NCBI GenBank assembly: GCA_013115125.1
Contig: JABANN010000046.1
Location: 1-64,000, forward strand
Origin: Perkinsus olseni
Taxonomy: Eukaryota > Perkinsozoa > Perkinsida
Direction: 5' to 3'
DNA length: 64,000 bases
Shown one piece after another: positions 44,671 to 55,742 of this stretch. Position numbers and translations under genes: made by a program. The notes beneath the pieces are model-generated. The model did not search any database and was not told where the DNA came from. It saw only the letters and a program-made list of their open reading frames with translations. How positions within the stretch are numbered: the first letter of the stretch is position 1; every line of letters begins with the position of its first letter.

Positions 44671-45075
44671 GCCCGCTACCTCTTGGAGCGGCCGCCTCTC
44701 AGAGATGGGCCTCCTGTTACAGACTGAGCAAGCAGCTAGTCTGGGAAGCGGGTATTTCGCTACAGCCTCACGAAGCGAGGTGCCGGAAAACGAGGCGTCT
44801 CGAAGGCGTTACCGAAGACATCATATCAAGGCGAGCGAAACTCGCCTTCTTGTCAGCGATGGAGACGTGCGGATTTTCGCCAAGATAGCAATCCACGGAC
44901 TCGCACACCTCGGAGCGGCGGAGGTCGATCGATGAGACAGATGCCATCGATGGCCTCCAACGGAGGCCTTCCGTCGATACCATAAGGCAGCTAGGGAGAA
45001 GGCTTCCGTAGAGACTCCGGTAGAGTCTGGTGTAGTCTACTGATCGACGAAGCGCCCGGCGTTTCGTGGGGGAAA

Positions 45076-45134
45076 TCGGCATTGAGTGGGGGAAACCGTT
45101 TCGGGCCTAAACGGTTTCCCCCACTCAATGCCGA
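45076..45134. repeat. Perfect inverted duplication, 26+7+26
   Basis: Arms 45076-45101 and 45109-45134 are exact reverse complements with the loop CGGGCCT. The right arm overlaps a second inverted pair, ATGCCGAAA-C-TTTCGGCAT (about 45128-45146). Confidence 0.9.
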
Positions 45135-46593
45135 AACTTTCGGCATTTTGCCTTGTCTCAGAAACAAAATCCTGTAACGAGGCCTCAGCGAGTGTCTTCA
45201 TTGGTTGCACCGGATATTCTTCTCTAGTTCGGAGGCAAAATTTTCCAGGTTGGTGAGAATTTCTCACTGAGAAATCGAAAATCTTCTCGAATATCACGCA
45301 GCAAATTCTTAGAAACTCACGGCTTAACGCGGACACCGAAGTCCGGGACTTCAAGTCCCATTTTCGAGCAGTAAAGTGTAATTGAATTGAATTGCAGTAA
45401 TTCAGATTCTGATTGGACCCGAATATCGTATGGCAATTGAGAGAGCGCCTAATAACTAGCTTTCTGCAGGAAAGTCAAACCCCAATTCGGAAGCGTTAAG
45501 GACTGATACAAGGACATTAGCACCTCTGGTTCCGCGCGCCGTTTTACAGTGTGAAATTTACACAGTAAATCGACTTCTTTCGGGTTTTTTTCAACTCTGG
45601 AGTCGTCGAATTCCTGTGTTCAAGAAGGCTTCTCGTGCGTAGCCTCTAGTAGCGGAGGAACACACTGCCTGCTCTCGAGGATGCAACGAGCCACGCAGCA
45701 GAAAATTCAGTGTGATGTCACGGATGACAGTGGATACTCTAGGAAGGCGCTCTTCTCCACACGTGTGCCGATGAGTCAATTTCCTCTGTTTGAGAGGTGC
45801 CCGGAGTGACATGGTCGGACTCACAGATCGTGTGCCACAGAGATACTGTAGTGTTGCTCAGTATCAATACTTGTAGAACACGTTTGTACCAAATCTTGCT
45901 GTAGTGTTACGCTACTATTGCATGCATAATCTGGGTCCTGAGCATGAGGGAGACACTGCCAAACACAGCTTGTGTGGGGTACGAGTTTAGTACCTGGTAC
46001 CTGTGCATGCCCTTGACGCTCCTCTGTTCATCTCGAATCGGCGCTTGTTTTATGGACATGGGATTTCTTTAGACCCTTGTCTACTGTAGTCAATGTTGCC
46101 TAGTAGGAATCTTTCCATTTCTTGACATCTCCACGTGGCACCTGACGAGGTGCCTGTGGTCGTATTCTGAGAGTGCGCGAGTTGACTTTGAGAAAAAGTT
46201 TGATCTGCCCGCAATATGTTGCGGACTGACGCTCTGATGACTCGACGCTATTGAAGACCGTTATTCCAATCTGTTTCGCATGAGGAACGCAAAGCCTCCA
46301 AGAGCCGCAGCGAATCAGAAAGCAAACTCTTCACCAGGTTGATACTCAGCTTTTCTACCCGTAACCTGTCTGTTGCGTTGTTTGAAATATTCTCTTCGCG
46401 TGCACAGAGGGTTGTGGGATCTTTCTATTCCACTGCGGAATGTGGTCCGACTCCGCTTTCTTGCCCGCGCCCTTCCCCTTCACATTTGCTGCGGAGGGCC
46501 ATGCTGGGACTAATGTAAGTCGGGAGAGCGTAGCGACGAGGTACTACCTTCCTGTAGGAGGCTAACTCAACCTCAACTCCCACCGTCGCTGAT

Positions 46594-47536
46594 ATGCTGG
46601 CGCCAGTTGTGCGGTACGAGCGATTAGAGGACGACTATGCTGGTGGTGACTACGGATTTGAGTCATCGGAAGGTAATACGAGTATGCGCCTGAGGCTTTG
46701 TGATAGTAGGAGACTATTTATCGAGTTGGTGATTCGGTAGAACTCACGGGGTTCCTGCAGCGTCGTAAATCTCGGATCACAATCGCCGTTGGTCACTAGT
46801 GATCTCGTAGTTCTGTTACTCGCCTTCCCGCTCAGGGAACCTCTCGGCGCCGACCAGCGCTTCGGGTATGTCTTATGATTATGACGATCAGAAAGAAGGA
46901 AGGACGATCGGATGGAGCTCGGGGGATGGTAATGGCACTGTCATCATGGCAGTCCCTGCGGAGATGGTTCACGTCTTACTCGGTCCTCCGCGTATTTGGG
47001 AAAAGGATAGCCCAGAAGAATTAGGCCACGACAGGTCGAAGCCGGCGCAACCCTTTTTTCAGTAGTCTTGAGAGTTTACGATTCATGCGCTCTAGAATTC
47101 CGAACTTATCCATGACAATGAGCTAGGAGAAGGGCAATCGTTGAGTCGGGGGGCCGTGATCGTGCCTGGCAATCGATGGTGTAGAGTCGATCAGAACTCG
47201 CATATTGCCCTATGTTGGTTACTGTGGGGCGCGTATTATTCCCTTGCAGTAGCTATAGACAGATAGCAAGACTCCTTCTCACTCACCACAGCTTCTGGTG
47301 GTCGTGTTATTCCGAGGGCATGCGACATTGACGCTCCCTCTCCCGCAGGTGATTCCCCTACTACCCGACTCAAAAGAAAGTATCACGAATTAGACCCTCT
47401 GCAGGCCACTGGGGCTTCTTATCTCGCTGTGAACGGCCCGGGGTATGATGGATGGATTCCCTCCTGGTCAGGCGCCGAGAGCCTCGACTTGGTCACGGCC
47501 CCAAAGCGACGAACGTTAGAACAAGAATATCGATAG
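46594..47536 (+). CDS. Unknown small acidic/basic protein (three exons)
   Basis: Exons 46594-46672, 46836-46928 and 47349-47536 join in phase to a 119-residue product. It starts MLAPVVRYERLEDDYAGGDY, continues with a Gly/Tyr/Asp-rich middle (SYDYDDQKEGRTIGW), and ends TRLKRKYHELDPLQ...ESLDLVTAPKRRTLEQEYR. All donors are GT and acceptors AG. The third intron (420 bases) is long for this window and may hide another exon. No signal peptide or membrane segment. Not recognised. It lies in the only wide gap of the tandem array and on the opposite strand. Confidence 0.5.
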
Positions 47537-48715
47537 ATCGGTCGTTTTACTACAGCCTTAGAATATCTCATCTGGTGAAGTACTATGAACATAATACGGA
47601 TTGCCTCGTGTGCGTCCGTATTTCCTCTGAGCTCAGTCTGCCTGTGCTGTTAAATCTGATCGACATTGATTCTGTCGAATCACGTGGTTCGCCGTTTTAG
47701 CTATCGTAGCTCTACAGTACTTCCTTGGGCGATATCGTTTTCATAAGTCATCACGTGAGGAGTCCTTGCCTGGCCGGCAGGCCGACCCCCGCAATCATGA
47801 TGCCATATCGTTGGTCATCGATAGTCATTTTCATTGATTCTGTCTCACATGCTAATGTATTGCGTTTCCTCGTTCCTCGGCGCTCAATTCGAAGCAGTCG
47901 ATCGATGGAACTCTTCCCTTAGGATGTTTTTGGATGTGGTGCTCACATAGACCGGTCTATTCGATGAGATGACAACATCTCCCACCTGCTCAAGTGTTGA
48001 CTCTGAGATATTAAGGAAGGAGTTCTTCGAGGAGTATGCGTCACCAGTATCGAAGGAGGATTAGGTACAACAGCGTGGATTTGGTATTATTCCTATGCAC
48101 AGTGCCATTTCGATCTGCAGTACTACGGTGGGTTCATCAACGGATGAATGTTATCAATTATTGATTCCTTCATGCTTAGAGTGCGTTGCTACTTTCACTG
48201 ACCTCTCGTTGGCCGTTCGCTCTACGCCTGATGTCGACGAGCGTGATGTGAGGACGACTACTAAACGAGAAGTAATAACACCAGGGGGACTATTATACTA
48301 TCATTAATTTTCAACAACTTCAAAGCTGTCCACGCTTCGGCTCCTGGCCCAGCTTCTCAATCTACTGGAGCTTCGTAGATCAATGCACCTGGGCCACGAT
48401 GGGAGAGCATACCTTCCTGGACGCCTTAGCATCAACTGGTATATCCCTTCCTCATACCGTCTTCTCTGGCTTGTCACCAGGGGGGTTACAACGCAGAGTA
48501 GCTGTAGTTCAGCTACTCGGCGTTGTATTGTCGGACAGTTGCTGTCTACAATGAACCGTCCCCGCCAGTGAGCCCCTCGGTGCTGCCATAGATACTGCTT
48601 TCAACCCGTTGTTGAGGGGCGGGCTGTCTTAGACGACAGCGTCGGAATTTTCTTATTTATCATGAGTATTCCGTATAATTGCAGTCGAGCCCTTGAGTCA
48701 TCCCGTCGCGAGTTC

Positions 48716-49130
48716 TCACCTGGTCGAACTCTCCAATTGTTCCGTATAGTTGGCCGTCACTAGTTCAACTAGTCTAGTTGCTAGCTCGAAGACTTGGAGG
48801 GCAGAGCCGATAATGATTCGAAACACGACAACGGGAGCCACTGTCATAAGAGTGTACAGCATAGCGTACACCCACATTCGGTATTCGCCGTTCATGGCAG
48901 CTTCAGAGCGCGTTAGATACGACGACCCGTAGCTGCAGTTGATACCGGTAACTACGTGGCTAGTCGTAATCTGTCGTGATCTTGCCCAGTGGGCAAGTCT
49001 GATGGTACAAGATATTATTTTCGTGGGCAATGGCCACGAGGACGGAATGATTTTGACCTTCGGCGACCTCTCCTTGTAACGCAAGGAAAACGGTTAAGCT
49101 GAGGCCAGGAACCTGGAGATGGCATCTCAT
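48716..49130 (-). pseudogene. Array family copy 7, degraded
   Basis: The N-terminus is recognisable (MRCHLQVPGLSLTVFLAL, then HSVLVAIAHENN) but the frame breaks after about 56 codons. The next family block (HVVTGINCSYGSSYLTR, then EYRMWVYAM) lies in another frame. The sequence then turns hydrophobic and unrelated. Everything from YYGF onward is lost. Confidence 0.75.
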
Positions 49131-49663
49131 AGGGCACTGTGTATGAGAAGAAAAGTAGAACTTAAGCATCGGCAAACTTGGTTGCCAGTTGCGAGAAGCT
49201 ATCTCCCTGAAGTTGTGATTAATGTCCTGTAAGGCTTTAGAGTGCATCCCCTTGAGTTGCAGTATCACAATCACTCAAATCATGGCATACATGTACGAAG
49301 GACGCGATAAACCGACTATCTATGGAGGGATGTAGGTGAACAATTACAGATTTCTGAGCCAGTGAAAAGAACTGCTGTGTTACTCCCCTGCGCAGCGGCT
49401 CGAGGCTTGCGATTGATTCAGATTCGAATCTTCTCAACATTTAGATGTGACAAAAATTTCGCCGGAGGCTCTGTGCGTTGATGGAGCATATCGATGGCAG
49501 GGGTCAGATTTCCACTTCAACACGACAGCAGTGATATGGTAACAGCAACAAAATTGTCGCGCAACAACAACTTTCCACATGGGGTTCTCAGCACATCACA
49601 TCCCAAGGGACATCGACTTGAATATAACGGAAATTCTGGATAGACATACGTTGGCTGGATAGG

Positions 49664-50569
49664 CTATTTCCTCGCCAGAAAACCAGGACGGAGTTTAGAA
49701 GCCATTTCTGAGACCGCCCTCAACCTGTTCCTGACATGGGATTCGAACGCCTTGATCTTGCCAGAGGCATCCATGCCGAGGATCTTAGGGAGGTCGTTAC
49801 TGTCAAAGGGTTCACCATGGATGGTGTCCCTTCGAGTTTGACGGAAACTCTGTCTCGAACCACGGAACTCGTCAGGGTGGACAGGCTCAAGGATGAGTGC
49901 AGCTCCTTCGGAGCTTTTATGCTTGCCGAAGAAACCACGAATCGCCTCCCCAAGCATGGTGTAGATGAACTCGTCATACCCCACATGTCCAGGATCATGA
50001 AGCGTTACTTGCTTCAGTTGTGACTTGTCATCGAAGACAATGGTAGCCCCCAGACCACCCTCGACAAAGCCGTAGTATACACCGTCAGGTGTTGGCCTCT
50101 CCTGACTCGTAGAGAGCAGTAACTTATTCTCCTTCAGTAGGCGGTTGGCGTTTGTGACTATCGGGTCATTCGATGGCAGGGGACTTGCCTCGGTATCCCA
50201 AGACATCCTGCCGTCTCCGACAGGCCGGAATGCCTCGAAACCCTTCCCGGAACATGTCTTTCCTGGTGCCCAATGCTGTTTGGAACCTTTCACGTCATCC
50301 GCAGTGTACATCCAAAGACGACACTCCTTAGAATCTTTACACGGTTCTTGATGAGGCTTCACATACAAGCAGTCGAAGCCGTCTACTGCATGGCGTTCCA
50401 TATCATTCGTATTAACGGTCGTGCCTCTAGGCCAAGGTTCGAAATAATATCTCGTCCCCTCCTCAGTCTGTCCCAACAGAATCGGCTGCGGCTGGCCTCC
50501 CATGGCCCTCCCTTGAAATGCCAGTACCAGAAGGAGGCTGCGGACAGGAGTCTGATGGTGTAATCTCAT
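49664..50569 (-). CDS. Array family copy 8, predicted secreted protein
   Basis: 301 residues starting MRLHHQTPVRSLLLVLAF (signal-peptide-like). Blocks: PILLGQTEEGTRYYFEPWP, VDGFDCLYVKPHQEPCK, CRLWMYTADDVKGSKQHW, PTPDGVYYGFVEGGLGA, YDEFIYTMLGEAIRGFF, LILEPVHPDEFRGSRQSF and TRRDTIHGEPF. It ends shortly after SEMASKLRPGFLARK. The basic-acidic tail of other copies is absent, so this is a short-tailed variant. TTTCAGCCTACC precedes the ATG by about 30 bases. Four cysteines in the CLYVKPHQEPC...C region suggest disulphides in a secreted protein. Confidence 0.8.
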   Translation of the reverse strand: MRLHHQTPVRSLLLVLAFQGRAMGGQPQPILLGQTEEGTRYYFEPWPRGTTVNTNDMERHAVDGFDCLYVKPHQEPCKDSKECRLWMYTADDVKGSKQHWAPGKTCSGKGFEAFRPVGDGRMSWDTEASPLPSNDPIVTNANRLLKENKLLLSTSQERPTPDGVYYGFVEGGLGATIVFDDKSQLKQVTLHDPGHVGYDEFIYTMLGEAIRGFFGKHKSSEGAALILEPVHPDEFRGSRQSFRQTRRDTIHGEPFDSNDLPKILGMDASGKIKAFESHVRNRLRAVSEMASKLRPGFLARK

Positions 50570-50728
50570 TGTAAAGTCTCAAAGGATGGAAAGGGTAGGC
50601 TGAAAGGAGCTCACGTGTACCAGGCCTACATTACGTTTTCGGTGAACAAGTCTAACGTCGCAGGCGCAACGAATACTGAGTCTGGAAAGAGATAGGCAAG
50701 ACGGGGAAAACATAGACGCCCGAAAATT

Positions 50729-51196
50729 CTACACCATTTCCCGTGCAAGTCTGACAAGTGACCAGGCAAGAATGACAACGTGACAAGCAAGTTCGACAAT
50801 GAACACGCAAGTTTGACACATCGAATTTGTTTACACCAAGAATGTCAATATGAAGCCCAAGTTTGGCACATGTCGAATTTGTTCACACCAAGAATGTCAA
50901 TGTCAAGTCCAAGTTTGAGACATGTCCAATCTGCTCACACCAAGAATGTCAATGTTGAGTCCAAGTTTGACAAGGGCAAAAATATCACATGCAAGAATGA
51001 CAGTATCACAATTAAGTTTGACAATACACGGGCAAGATTGACAAGTGCCGACCAAGTTTGACAGCGGCGCGCTGTGACAGCGATGAACATGCGCCAGCAC
51101 ACAATCAATCAAACTTGCGTGTTCATTGTCAAACTTGCTTGTCACATAGTCATTCTTGCCTGGTCACTTGTCAAACTTGCACGGGAAATGGTGTAG
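50729..51196. mobile_element. Fold-back (long TIR) element with internal 52-bp repeats
   Basis: Terminal inverted repeats of about 88 bases (50729-50817 and 51110-51196) begin CTACACCATTTCCCGTGC and differ at only a few positions. The arms are built from reiterated GCAAGTTTGACA-like units. The interior has about three tandem units of 52 bases (50833-50971), each with CACCAAGAATGTCAAT and CCAAGTTTG. No coding capacity, and no clear target-site duplication. It resembles a non-autonomous fold-back transposon; no transposase source was identified. Confidence 0.75.
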
Positions 51197-51944
51197 TTGC
51201 CCGAAGGCGAGCGTAATCTCTCTCGTCATTTCGCCCGCCTGGCGTAACGGATGAGGTTGCACAGGACGGAGGAGGACTTGGGTCTTCGCGAGAGTAACGG
51301 GCAATCAACTGAATTGCTATTCAGAATGGATCGTGAGGTTCCAAGGATGTAGAAATAGTAAAGTTTCTTCTGTATCATAGTGTATCATCCCAAGCCTTGG
51401 AATCCAATGCGTGTTCTCCTTCCTGCGGGTAGAGTCTCTACTGCAAACATCCGTGACTAGTGTTACCTCAGGTAACTTGACGAATCATTCGTACCCCACG
51501 TCGCTGACGCCTGTGAGGCCCATTGAGTCCCGACGGGACTGCTCCGTCATCGGTTACATTTACTGTACGGTACAGTCTGTACCTCAACTGTTCATTTCTT
51601 TCACGACGGGACCTCGGCCGATTGAAGGATGGCCTATATTATTTCTACTTCAACAAGACAGATTCTGTCTGACAGAAAGCACGAAGTAACATCGTGGGTA
51701 TGGCATGCTTCCCGAACATATTGGTATCTTCATCCTCGTTTTCGGCAATACCTTGCGAAGAAGTGGTTGTCTGCTGCATGACATCCTCCAACACTTTCTT
51801 CCGAATAACACCCCGAGGAACAAAATTCCTGCAAAATTCGCGAATTGGTTCAAGACGTAAATAACTAAGACTGACCGTGAGGTCAGATGAAGCTTCTTTA
51901 TGTACTTGAATCAAACCTGCGGCGGACCGTGATCGATGCCAACC

Positions 51945-52381
51945 CTCTGTGTCATCCTCTGCCAAGGCTTCATACGCGAAGCAATCCGTCCCATGTGTAC
52001 ACAGCCTCGCCGCAGCGCCTCTGATCGACCTGAAGCCTCTTACAACGCTCTTTTTGACCCTTTCGAGTATGTTGGCCTCATTCAAGCCGAGAATTGTGAG
52101 CAGGTTGTTGCTGTCGAAGGGTTTGCCTTCGATGGTATCCAGTCACGCATCAGGGAAGCTCTTCTTTACTTTCAGACCATCTCCGTCGAAGCCGTAGTAA
52201 ACGCCATCCGGAACTGGCCTTTGAAAGGCCGCCTTTTCTCCTCCGTTGCGAGCAGTAGCCGTTTTCCGGCGCATAGCGAGTTCGCTGTTTCGAGTCGAAA
52301 CTTTCGACCACATGATCGTAGAGGATAAGCAGAAAACTTAGTGTTACGTCCACAGCTGTTATTTGAAAGCGACCAATTCAT
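51945..52381 (-). pseudogene. Array family copy 9, fragmented
   Basis: Scattered pieces in different frames: LLLATEEKRR with a VYYGFDGDG-like block (about 52150-52260), then DTIEGKPFDSNNLLTILG and ERVKKSVVRGFRSIRGAAARL with a EDDTEGWH tail (about 51945-52130). The N-terminus and the LEPVDP block are gone. Confidence 0.7.
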
Positions 52382-53062
52382 TGGTGCACGAACCCCAAAG
52401 CTTGAGACCCGGGTTTACGTGAGCGCTATGCAATGAATAACCCCGGATAATCGGGAAACTCTCCCGGAAAAACTCAATCGTTCGAAATGTTAGTAAGTAA
52501 CTGCATCAGGCCTGCTATTACCCAATCAAGTTGATTGGGCACGAATTGATGGAATCAACTCGCGCGCCCTACTATGGCCGTGAATTTTATGCACTTCGCG
52601 AGATGCTTAAACTCCAACTATTGGAATTCTTCATAGCGACCGCGGCATGTTTCGGAACGCCCTTCCGGGAGTGGCATTAAACGTTCAGAAAAGGTTCAGT
52701 ATTACAGCTTGAGCCCACACAGGGACCCTGTGACAGGGTGTCGCCGAGTCCTTGGGATTGAAAGGCAATGGTTATTCCTCGGCCATGCATGTCTGTAGGC
52801 CGTCGAGCGTCTGGTTTTCACTTCAACAAAACATCACGAGGGAGTTCAGTACAACACACACACAACACCATTCTTTCTGTCACTCGATGCGGCATTCGTA
52901 TACGGTGTACCTGCCGTGGAAAATTAAATTCTCTTCTGAAGGGACTGTGGCAACCGAACAGCGAGAACTTCTCGCCGAGAACCTTGAGCGTCTGTCGAAG
53001 ATATGCGTGAAGAATTCCGCAGCACGAGACTCACGTCGCGATTGCTGATGATGCCACTCCAT

Positions 53063-54037
53063 CTATTCCGTCATCTCGTGCTCTGGGCCGTCGAAGCTGT
53101 CTTCGTCTTCTGTATCGTTCGAAGAGTCATCAAGACGTTTATATGCCATAGCATCTCTCCTATCTCTGCGGAAGCCGAACGTTGAGTTCCTGATCGCTCT
53201 GAAACTTCGTGCCGCCCGGGATTTGACAAATTCAAGCTTGCCCCGTTTACTAAGACCGAGGAGGCTAGGGAGGTTGTTGCCGTCGAACGGTTGGCCTTCC
53301 ATTGTGTTCATTCGAGCACGCGGGAAGCTTTCCTTGGAGCCGTCGAATTCGGTGGGGTCTACAGGCTCGAGGATGAAGTCTACAACCTTGGATTCGCCCT
53401 GCCTTCCAAACACACCATTGATCGCTTTTCCGAGCATGTTGTATATCAGGTCATTATAGCGTCCTTTCTGAGGACCACCAACTTCGACATGCTCCAATCG
53501 TGATTCTCCATTGAACCTCAAAGTTGCTTCCAGACCACCCTCAGTGAAGCCGTAGTATACACCGTTCGGAACTGGCTTCTCCTCGTTCTCGGTGAGTAAT
53601 AGCTGATTCTCCTTGCATAGACGGTTTGCGGTCAAGACTACCGAATGGTCTGGCTGCAGCGGGCTCGTCCTTTGCTTTCCTGTCGCCACAGGTGTTAGAG
53701 TCTTGAAACACGTCTTATGGCCGATCTTCCCTGGCGCCCAATATTGCTTGTAACCCATCGAGTCGTCCATGGTGTAAATCCAGATGAGACAATCCTTCGA
53801 GCTTTCATCAGGTTCTAGGTATGGTCTAACATGATGGCAATTGAAACCGTCTACGGTCTGACGTGCCACACTCTCTACGTTAGGAGCCATGCCCTTAGGC
53901 CACAATTCGAAATAATATCTCGTCCCTTCCTCGGACATTCCCAGGAGGGATTGCTGCTGCACACTCCATATGACCTTCATTTGATATACCAGCATAGCGG
54001 TGAAGCTGCGGCCAAGAGTCGGGCGGTGAGCTCTCAT
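53063..54037 (-). CDS. Array family copy 10, predicted secreted protein
   Basis: 324 residues from MRAHRPTLGRSFTAMLVY; the frame is open 24 codons further to 54109 but reads through CTCTCAGCCCAC, a likely acceptor. Blocks: LLGMSEEGTRYYFELWP, VDGFNCHHVRPYLEP, CLIWIYTMDDSMGYKQYW, PVPNGVYYGFTEGGLEA, YNDLIYNMLGKAINGVF, LEPVDPTEFDGSKESF and ARMNTMEGQPF. It ends FRRDRRDAMAYKRLDD plus an acidic tail EDEDSFDGPE. Function unknown. Confidence 0.8.
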   Translation of the reverse strand: MRAHRPTLGRSFTAMLVYQMKVIWSVQQQSLLGMSEEGTRYYFELWPKGMAPNVESVARQTVDGFNCHHVRPYLEPDESSKDCLIWIYTMDDSMGYKQYWAPGKIGHKTCFKTLTPVATGKQRTSPLQPDHSVVLTANRLCKENQLLLTENEEKPVPNGVYYGFTEGGLEATLRFNGESRLEHVEVGGPQKGRYNDLIYNMLGKAINGVFGRQGESKVVDFILEPVDPTEFDGSKESFPRARMNTMEGQPFDGNNLPSLLGLSKRGKLEFVKSRAARSFRAIRNSTFGFRRDRRDAMAYKRLDDSSNDTEDEDSFDGPEHEMTE

Positions 54038-54433
54038 ACAACTTGCTGTACCGCAAGAAAGAGTGGGCTGAGAGAACACTAGAGATTCCGGGCCTGCTGC
54101 GACTCGCAAGAAGTTAAGTTCCGAGAACTGGGCGAATGTTTACCCGGGATTGGACTGTTGATAGCACACCGCCATGATTGAACAGCTTTGGTGCGGCATG
54201 GAAATGATGAATCGCTCGAAAATCAGAGCGTCTCTAGGGCCGCCGTAGTAGGGCGAGCGCGACTACGTATTCTTCAAGAATAATTCTTGTGACTTCAGCC
54301 ACTGAAGCTCAGCGTAACCCTGTTGCTATGCATTGCGAACTTACCCCAAGCATAGACGAAGCAGGCTGCAGCTCACAGAGCTAAGCTTCTACCCAGAAGG
54401 GGCTTGGTAGCCTAGCGGTTAGGCCCTAACCCG

Positions 54434-54501
54434 TAGACTCCGCTTATGTCCATGAGTGCCTATGGACAGCGTTTACGCCGGAAACGCTGTTCCGGAGTCT
54501 A
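54434..54501. ncRNA. Possible structured RNA: three-way junction
   Basis: A 9-bp outer stem (TAGACTCCG 54434-54442 with CGGAGTCTA 54493-54501) encloses two hairpins: GTCCAT/ATGGAC (6 bp, 8-base loop) and AGCGTTT/AAACGCT (7 bp, 7-base loop), nearly without unpaired bases between. Directly upstream (about 54399-54424) is a tRNA 5'-half-like stretch with an A-box-type TAGCCTAGCGG and a D-arm GCCTA/TAGGC. No T-arm or B-box follows. It could be a small RNA gene, a decayed tRNA-derived element or a nested fold-back. Expression unknown. Confidence 0.4.
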
Positions 54502-54756
54502 TAAACGTGCAAACTTTACGCGGGCAGCATAACGCTGCAACAGCATCCTCAAGCAAGCTTTACGCGATTTCTACTCGAACCAAACAGCATTCATGTCATG
54601 AATTTCATGGAGTGACAGCATCACATGTGAGGCAGCGTAAGTGCTCTTCGCCTTGTCGTAGTTCGAGGGACCATCGGCAGCATAACGATGAATCGTAGTT
54701 GCGTGGCCGGTAGCACAGGTAGCTCGCCTTGCACCACGTCGGCGCAGCTTATCCAT

Positions 54757-55742
54757 CTACTCGGTGAATACGCGGTTCGGGTCGTCCGTGGAAATCCCAC
54801 GCTTTCCTGTATCATTCTCCCCAAGTAGTTTGTTCCTGAGGCCGTCCTTTCCTTGTCTGCGGAATCTAGATGCCATGTTCCTGATTGCTCTGAAGCTTCG
54901 TCTCATTTGGGATCGGGCTACATCGAACTTGCTGTCTATGGTGAGACCCAGGAGTCCTGGAAGCCCGCTGCTGTCGAAGAGCAAACCCTCAATGGTGGGC
55001 ATGCGAGCCTGTTTGAAGCCCTGCCTCGAACCGTCAAATTTGCTAGGATCGATCGGTTCCAGAATGAGCTCCGTCCTGTCGGATATCCTTCTCGTACCAA
55101 ACATAGTGCTTATGGCTTTGCCAAGCTGCTTGGCCCAAGCATGTTGTAGATCACTTTGTTATACGGAACTTCGTTAGGGTCGGCAATTTTGACATGCTTC
55201 ACTTGCGAGCTCTCGTCAAACGATATTATTGCTTCCAGGCCATCTTCAATGAAGCCGTAGTAAACACTCTCCGGAGCCGGCTTTTCCTCGTTCTCGGTGA
55301 GCAATAGCTGATTTCCAGTACAGAGGCGGTTTGCAGTGGAGGCTACCGGGTCGTTGGATGGCAGCGAACGTTTTCCCATTCTGCCCGGCTTTGAAGGCGT
55401 GAAGGTGTTGAAACAAGTTCTGTAGCCCAGCTCAGCTGGTGACCAGAACTGTTTGGAGCCTTTCGCGTTATTAACAGTGTGCATCCAAATGTGGCATTCC
55501 TTCGAGCCTTTGCATGGTTCTCGGTACGCCTTTATGTAATCGCAGTCGAAGCCGTCCACAGTCTGACGCGCCACGCTCTCTATGTTCGTTGTCATGCCCC
55601 TGGGCCAAGGCTCGAAATAATATCTCGTCCTGTCATCGGACTCGCCGACAAGGACCGGCTGCCAGTTGCCACTCGGTATCTTCGCTACTAACGCTAAGAC
55701 CAGAGCAGAGCCGAGGCACGGGATCCGTGGGTGGTGTCTCAT
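54757..55742 (-). pseudogene. Array family copy 11, frameshifted by a 14-base insertion
   Basis: The upstream part (55742-55110, from MRHHPRIPCLGSALVLAL) and the downstream part (55104-54757, ending FRRQGKDGLRNKLLGEND) together carry all family blocks. The break falls inside the NMLGKAI block, where about 14 extra bases next to a palindrome GCTTGG-C-CCAAGC shift the frame. Without the insertion the family frame would continue, so the event is recent. The upstream piece could still give a 210-residue truncated secreted protein. Confidence 0.8.

Noticed and set aside
50833-50971. Regular 52-bp repeats looking like a CRISPR array
   Set aside because: Units are contiguous with no unique spacers, in a eukaryotic context and inside a TIR-bounded element.
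54764-55177. Plus-strand frames opposite array copies (for example 137 codons here, others near 53291 and 39676)
   Set aside because: They recur opposite every family copy because of its codon pattern; shadows only.
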